A stretch of 20,000 nucleotides of DNA from contig KV908339.1 of the NCBI GenBank assembly GCA_002005505.1, positions 631,246-651,245 on the forward strand, read 5' to 3'. A model generated the notes under the pieces. It did not search any database and had not been told where the DNA came from. It saw only the letters and a list, made by a program, of their open reading frames with translations. The translations under genes and the position numbers were made by a program. Positions within the stretch are counted from its first letter, which is position 1. Each line of letters begins with the position of its first letter. Positions 19,801 through 20,000 of this stretch are shown here, one piece after another. The DNA is from Botryococcus braunii (taxonomy: Eukaryota > Chlorophyta > Trebouxiophyceae).

Positions 19801-19900
19801 GAATGTCATGGAGCACTTAAGTCAGCTTGCAAGTCTGGGACATGCAGTGATTGCATCTATCCATCAGCCCCGCACTGCAATTTGGGACATGTTCCACAAG
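16813..19900 (+). CDS. ABC transporter G-family, N-terminal part with nucleotide-binding domain (3' partial)
   Basis: ABCG proteins hydrolyse ATP to move lipids or other compounds across membranes. The exons are 16813-17151, 17441-17635, 17933-18011, 18629-18820 (or 18814), 19246-19458 and 19779-19900. The gene continues past the right edge. Introns have phases 0, 0, 1, 1, 1 and 0, all GT-AG. With ATG 16813 as start, residues 5-28 form a membrane helix ([16 protein letters not shown]), followed by a charged linker with an acidic Ser/Asp patch. The ABC domain starts at [14 protein letters not shown]. It has Walker A GPSGAGKST (200-208, split by an intron), Q-loop YVEQED, signature LSGGEKRRL (311-319), Walker B LLFLDEP (331-337), the D-loop LDS and H-loop SIHQPR (His 368). 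All catalytic residues are present and the domain reads without a stop, so the gene looks functional. A membrane helix before the ABC domain, rather than only after it, recalls the plant ABCG24/28-type subgroup. The start is uncertain because the frame is open to 16783 and an upstream exon at 16542-16613 is possible. Confidence 0.88.
17152..17440 (+). other. ABCG intron 1
   Basis: The donor is CAG|GTAACT at 17152 and the acceptor is GAGCTTGTAG ending at 17440. The intron is 289 nt and phase 0 on both sides. Confidence 0.65.
17636..17932 (+). other. ABCG intron 2, with poly-G next to the 3' splice site
   Basis: The donor is GAG|GTACTG at 17636 and the acceptor is TCGCAG ending at 17932. The intron is phase 0 and joins KDKATGE to [16 protein letters not shown], the usual start of the ABCG ATPase core. 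A run of 16 G (17911-17926) sits where a pyrimidine tract is normally found. Confidence 0.7.
18012..18628 (+). other. ABCG intron 3, splitting the Walker A motif
   Basis: The donor is GCAG|GTGCTG at 18012 and the acceptor is CCATGCAG ending at 18628. It is phase 1 and divides the codon of the third Gly of GPSGAGKST. Splicing restores the motif exactly, which fixes both borders. No other feature is seen in the 617 nt. Confidence 0.9.
18821..19245 (+). other. ABCG intron 4
   Basis: The acceptor ATGACAG ending at 19245 leaves phase 1. Two phase-1 donors are possible: GTACAG at 18821 (protein ...[13 protein letters not shown]) and GTACGG at 18815 (protein ...ARLPSGSTTEE). The second matches the family's RLP pattern; the first has a G before the junction. 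Confidence 0.65.
19459..19778 (+). other. ABCG intron 5, after Walker B
   Basis: The donor is AGTG|GTGAGC at 19459 and the acceptor is CTTCGCAG ending at 19778. It is phase 1 and divides the Gly codon of DEPTSG|LDS. Splicing restores the universal ABC sequence. Intron 6 starts at GTGATT, 19901, and runs off the window. Confidence 0.9.
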
Positions 19901-20000
19901 GTGATTTCCTTCTATGCTGACTTGAACAGAAAGTATTTACATGAACCTCATAAAAAGAATTCGTGCAACTTCCATGTGTTAGCCCCCTTGCTTGCCAAGT

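Overview
The window is eukaryotic nuclear DNA. Protein-coding reading is broken by GT-AG introns of about 100-1300 nt, most of them phase 0. Introns and spacers hold very long dinucleotide microsatellites (CT, GT, CA, GA, AT) and poly-G runs. One intron carries a small inverted-repeat transposon. An ABCG-type transporter, a large disordered protein and TGTAA motifs downstream of stop codons (the green-algal polyadenylation signal) are compatible with a green alga or similar protist. That assignment is an inference from style, not from a marker gene.

Layout: (1) 1-8816, plus strand: one large Ser/Gly/Ala/Pro-rich protein of unknown function, open at the left edge. It is modelled as about seven exons with every junction in phase 0. 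Its introns hold the biggest microsatellites and the transposon (5154-5542). (2) 8817-11845: no gene I can support; it contains a CA/GT palindromic microsatellite (10376-10510) and a few weak coding-like stretches. (3) 12705-11847, minus strand: a small three-exon gene for a protein with a basic N-terminus and a C-terminal membrane helix. Its first intron is a candidate GC-AG intron that is also readable as coding. (4) 12706-15193: spacer with a CA/GA/poly-G block and a diverged 170-bp tandem duplication. (5) 15730-15194, minus strand: a secreted beta-rich protein of 178 residues. (6) 15731-16812: a probable divergent promoter region. (7) 16813 to the right edge, plus strand: the N-terminal part of an ABCG half-transporter. 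An N-terminal membrane segment is followed by the whole core of the nucleotide-binding domain (Walker A, Q-loop, signature, Walker B, H-loop), spread over six exons. The transmembrane domain lies beyond the window.

The four genes show no functional link. The clearest results are the exon reconstruction of the ABCG gene, the 389-bp TA-flanked MITE, and the in-frame GC-AG intron. I did not find convincing evidence for an undescribed multi-gene system.
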